Shown: piece after piece, positions 48,149-50,961 of the stretch
Layout: each line of letters opens with the position of its first letter
Position numbering within the stretch: the stretch's first letter is position 1
Assembly (NCBI GenBank): GCA_017650305.1
Contig: JAGCFD010000063.1
Span: 1-50,961 of the forward strand
DNA from: Bacteroidales bacterium
Lineage (GTDB): Bacteria > Bacteroidota > Bacteroidia > Bacteroidales > WCHB1-69
DNA length: 50,961 nucleotides
Direction of reading: 5' to 3'
Made by a program: the position numbers and the translations under genes
The notes under the pieces: model-generated
Databases searched by the model: none
Told to the model about the DNA's origin: nothing
The model's input: only the letters and a program-made list of their open reading frames with translations

Positions 48149-50961
48149 ATGAAAAGATTTCTGCTACCCATAGCGATTGTAGTGCTCCTTATCGTATCTC
48201 TGCCTTCATGGTTGGAGGCTGCACCAGTAGACACTGCTGTCGCGAAACAGGTGGCTATTAATTTTTTTCATAGCAAGTCCTCGGCTCAACCTTCTGTAAC
48301 CCCGACATTGGTATATGTGGCTCGAGAGCAGGTGGGCACCACCAAAGGTTATAACCCGAGCATATATATATATAATGTAGGCAATGGCTTTGTGATTCTG
48401 TCGGCCGATGACCGCGTGAAACCGGTGTTGGCATACTCTACTGAGTCCAATTTTGACACTGCCAATATGCCAGATGCTTTGCGGGAGTGGATGGAAGATA
48501 CGCGTCAGCAGATAAAGAGCGTCTTTCTTCATGGTACGAATCAAGGAACTCGCAATCAGGCTCTTTGGCAGGATCTTTATGAAAATACCTCGCAACAAGA
48601 CCGTGGAATAGTAAGGGGGCCATTGTTGTCTACCCAATGGGATCAGAATGCCTATTATAATAATTTATGTCCTGTTGACGCAACAGGCCCTAACGGACAC
48701 ACCTATGCGGGATGTGTGGCTACCATGATGGCCCAAGTGCTTCGATATTGGCAGTATCCGACTGCAGGCTTCGGGAGCAAGTTCTACAACATTATGACCT
48801 ACGGGACTCAGTATGTCAATTTTGCAAATGCCCATTACAATTATTCCTTAATGCCAAACTCGTTGACAGCTTATTCTCCGTCAAACCAAATCAATGAGGT
48901 GGCAAAGCTGATCTATCACTGCGCTGTGAGTGTATCCATGCAATTTGGTACCAGCGGAAGTTCTGCTTATATAGAACATGTCAATGCTGCTTTGCAGAAC
49001 TATTTCGGGTATCTAGGTGGAACGTATCATAATCGGGATAATTATAATGATGCTTCCTGGATTGCTCTGTTGAAGTCGGAGTTAAACCTCTTGCGCCCTA
49101 TCATGTACAGCGGTAGAGGATCCTATGGAGGTCATGCATTCTTGTGCGATGGGTATGATAGCGATGACCTGTTTCACATGAATTGGGGATGGGGCGGATT
49201 TGACAACGGTTTTTACAATCTCAACAATCTGAATACAACCATTTATGACTTTAACTCTGACCATACTGTTTTGATTGGGATCCATGCTGATACCCCCATG
49301 TTGATGAAAGACGTGGATTCATTCCAGTTTTTCACTCGTTCGGGAACGCAAAGCTATGCTAAAGAGGTAAATGTTCATACCCACATGGTTACGGATTCAA
49401 TTCAGATATATGCCGAAGGAAACTTTCTTGTAGGTAGAGACTCGGTCAATATGTCTCATTCAGTGAAGCTCAATCCTGAAGGTCAGATATTTTATGTGCG
49501 GTATGCCCCAGCGTTGTCAGATAACCCTGTGACCGAAAATGGTCGGATCCTCTTGTCTGCTAATGCCAACACGCTATTGGATAGCATCCAGTTGAGTGGA
49601 TCCTCCTACGTGGTTCACTGTCCTCCCCCTCAGGCTTTACATCTTTCTCAAGAGGGTGATGTGGTGAATATACAATGGGACGAACCTGATGCCCCTGTGT
49701 CTTCATACCACATTTCCAAAGACTCCATCCCTTCAATGTCAACAATTTCATTTGGAAATACCGGTGGTCTGTCGATGGAATGTGTTCAACGATTTATGAC
49801 CTCCGATATAGCTGCTTATCATCAAAAACTGTTGACGAAGATCTCTTTCAAGCCAATGGAAGGAGCTGATGGCTATACCTTGCGAGTATATCAGGGTGGT
49901 AGTTGCACTATAGGAAGTTCTACCTCTGCAACGTTAGATCCCGGGACGCTGGTGTATAGTCAGGAGGTCGGCACGGCTGGCTTGAATATGAATGGACTGA
50001 GCACGGTTGCTTTGGACACGGCGGTGATTGTGGATGCTAGTCAAGAACTTTGGGTCGGTGTGATCTACAAGTATCTCAATGGTCAGAATGCTTTCACTCC
50101 TGTGGCATATCCTGGGATGCAAATACCTGGAGAAAATGATATTATAGGTTATCATTATGCTAATTCCACCACGACTAATTGGCGCTTGATTAGCTCTTTT
50201 GGCTTGAGTTTGAACAATGTGATGATCGTTGCTTTAGAGGATGCTCCTACAACAGTGGGGGGATATACTGTAAAGAGAGATGATATTCAGATTGCGCAGA
50301 CGAGCACCCCAGGCTATCAAGATATTGTAACGTCGCCCGGCCAGTATACTTATCAGGTGATTACAAGTTGGGATAATGGCTGTGACGTAGTGTCCACCGG
50401 TGAAATCAATGTCGAAGTGCCAGTTACATACATGGATACTATGGTCTGCCCTGAATCAATGCCTTTGTCGTGGCATGGGGTCACTTTTAATGCGGCCGAT
50501 ACTCAAATAGTGACATTGAGTACGGTACATGGGGCTGATAGTATCTTAGTTTTGCGTGTGGAGGTATTAAATACAGAAGTATCACATGTTGTTGCTACCG
50601 CTTGCGGCTCATACATCTGGCACGCTCACACATACACCTCGTCAGGCGATTACACCGACACATTGGTGAGCGCCCACGGCTGTGACAGCATCGTCACGCT
50701 GCACCTCACCGTCAACCACGCCACCCACGGCGACACCACTGCCGTGGCCTGCGAGTCGTTCATGTGGCACGGCCAGACCTACACCGAAACACCTCAAGTT
50801 GCCCCGACCCACACCATCGCCGGCGGCAATCACAACGGCTGCGACAGCATTGTGACCCTTCACCTCACGATCAACCACGCCACCCATGGCGACACCACCG
50901 CGGTGGCCTGCGAGTCGTTCACGTGGCACGGCCAGACCTACACCGAGACGCCCCAGACAAA
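48149..50961 (+). CDS. C10-family (streptopain-type) cysteine protease with C-terminal repeats, cut by window edge
   Basis: At least 937 codons of a secreted protease. A signal peptide (ending WLEAA) is followed by a Spi/inhibitor-type propeptide (about 25-155) and a C10 catalytic domain with Cys189 (YAGCVATMMAQ), His329 (YGGHAFLCDG) and WGWGG (346-350). A beta-sandwich region resembling cleaved-adhesin domains comes next (about 545-715). From about residue 810 the chain becomes a tandem repeat with the signature GCDSIVTLHLTVNHAT and CESFxWHGQTYTETP, 53 residues per unit, still open at the right edge. Such proteins are commonly type IX cargo, but the C-terminal signal would lie outside the window. 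It follows lnt by 12 bases. Confidence 0.9.
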   Translation, partial: MKRFLLPIAIVVLLIVSLPSWLEAAPVDTAVAKQVAINFFHSKSSAQPSVTPTLVYVAREQVGTTKGYNPSIYIYNVGNGFVILSADDRVKPVLAYSTESNFDTANMPDALREWMEDTRQQIKSVFLHGTNQGTRNQALWQDLYENTSQQDRGIVRGPLLSTQWDQNAYYNNLCPVDATGPNGHTYAGCVATMMAQVLRYWQYPTAGFGSKFYNIMTYGTQYVNFANAHYNYSLMPNSLTAYSPSNQINEVAKLIYHCAVSVSMQFGTSGSSAYIEHVNAALQNYFGYLGGTYHNRDNYNDASWIALLKSELNLLRPIMYSGRGSYGGHAFLCDGYDSDDLFHMNWGWGGFDNGFYNLNNLNTTIYDFNSDHTVLIGIHADTPMLMKDVDSFQFFTRSGTQSYAKEVNVHTHMVTDSIQIYAEGNFLVGRDSVNMSHSVKLNPEGQIFYVRYAPALSDNPVTENGRILLSANANTLLDSIQLSGSSYVVHCPPPQALHLSQEGDVVNIQWDEPDAPVSSYHISKDSIPSMSTISFGNTGGLSMECVQRFMTSDIAAYHQKLLTKISFKPMEGADGYTLRVYQGGSCTIGSSTSATLDPGTLVYSQEVGTAGLNMNGLSTVALDTAVIVDASQELWVGVIYKYLNGQNAFTPVAYPGMQIPGENDIIGYHYANSTTTNWRLISSFGLSLNNVMIVALEDAPTTVGGYTVKRDDIQIAQTSTPGYQDIVTSPGQYTYQVITSWDNGCDVVSTGEINVEVPVTYMDTMVCPESMPLSWHGVTFNAADTQIVTLSTVHGADSILVLRVEVLNTEVSHVVATACGSYIWHAHTYTSSGDYTDTLVSAHGCDSIVTLHLTVNHATHGDTTAVACESFMWHGQTYTETPQVAPTHTIAGGNHNGCDSIVTLHLTINHATHGDTTAVACESFTWHGQTYTETPQT
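50714..50961. repeat. 159-base tandem repeat in the C10 protease gene
   Basis: Two successive units begin at 50714 and 50873 and are nearly identical for the visible overlap, mostly differing by third-base changes. The period of 159 bases keeps the frame (53 residues). A more diverged unit lies just before (from about 50590). The repeats are noticeably richer in G and C than the preceding protease and adhesin-like region. Confidence 0.8.

Noticed and set aside
1-50961. tRNA or rRNA genes, insertion sequences, integrases or phage genes
   Set aside because: None was recognised on either strand; the defence island lacks visible mobility genes in this window.

Overview
The window is chromosomal DNA from a member of the Bacteroidota, most likely order Bacteroidales. 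The signs are a single-chain SecDF, a Bacteroidota-type LptD, a DUF3127 protein, a PorE-like OmpA/TPR/beta-propeller protein, a C10 (streptopain-type) protease followed by GCDSI-type surface repeats, and many starts preceded by the Bacteroidota -7 element TAnnTTTG instead of a sigma70 -10 box. I see no tRNA, rRNA, CRISPR array, integrase or transposase.

Region 1 (1-9.7 kb, all leftward) is a compact defence island. In transcription order it holds a WYL-domain regulator, hsdR, a PrrC-type anticodon-nuclease gene, hsdS, a two-gene Xre-ImmA/IrrE protease-repressor plus PIN-nuclease module, and hsdM, which runs off the left edge. DNA restriction, tRNA cleavage and a possible toxin module are therefore interleaved in one locus. 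The Xre-ImmA promoter is bracketed by an inverted repeat, and the WYL promoter is followed at once by a palindrome. A 1.08 kb gene-free stretch (9.7-10.8 kb) with a GC-rich non-coding island separates this locus from the next.

Region 2 (10.8-16.2 kb, leftward) is an envelope cluster: secreted amidase, MCE/MlaD protein, DUF3127 protein, NlpC/P60 peptidase, MltG and a ROK sugar kinase. Region 3 (16.3-24.6 kb, rightward) has lptD, an active-looking DUF3857/transglutaminase protein, a neighbouring paralogue whose catalytic triad is lost, and a glycogen branching enzyme.

Region 4 (24.6-31.1 kb, leftward) combines an outer-membrane beta-barrel, an imelysin lipoprotein, a di-heme DUF1111 oxidoreductase lipoprotein and a fused CcsBA cytochrome c assembly protein. 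It looks like a metal (probably iron) handling operon carrying its own haem-attachment machinery. Region 5 (31.2-37.0 kb) has a Pif1/RecD-like helicase with HRDC and HTH domains, a pyridoxal/pyridoxamine kinase, a COG0523 GTPase with a long His/Asp linker, and an unknown lipoprotein.

Region 6 (37.1-44.3 kb, leftward) has the PorE-like protein, which carries an apparently inactive retropepsin-like C-terminal domain, then secDF, and a hemerythrin protein translationally coupled to a LuxR-type regulator lacking the receiver phospho-Asp. Region 7 (44.4 kb to the right edge, rightward) has dsbD, lnt and a large C10 protease running off the window inside near-identical repeats.
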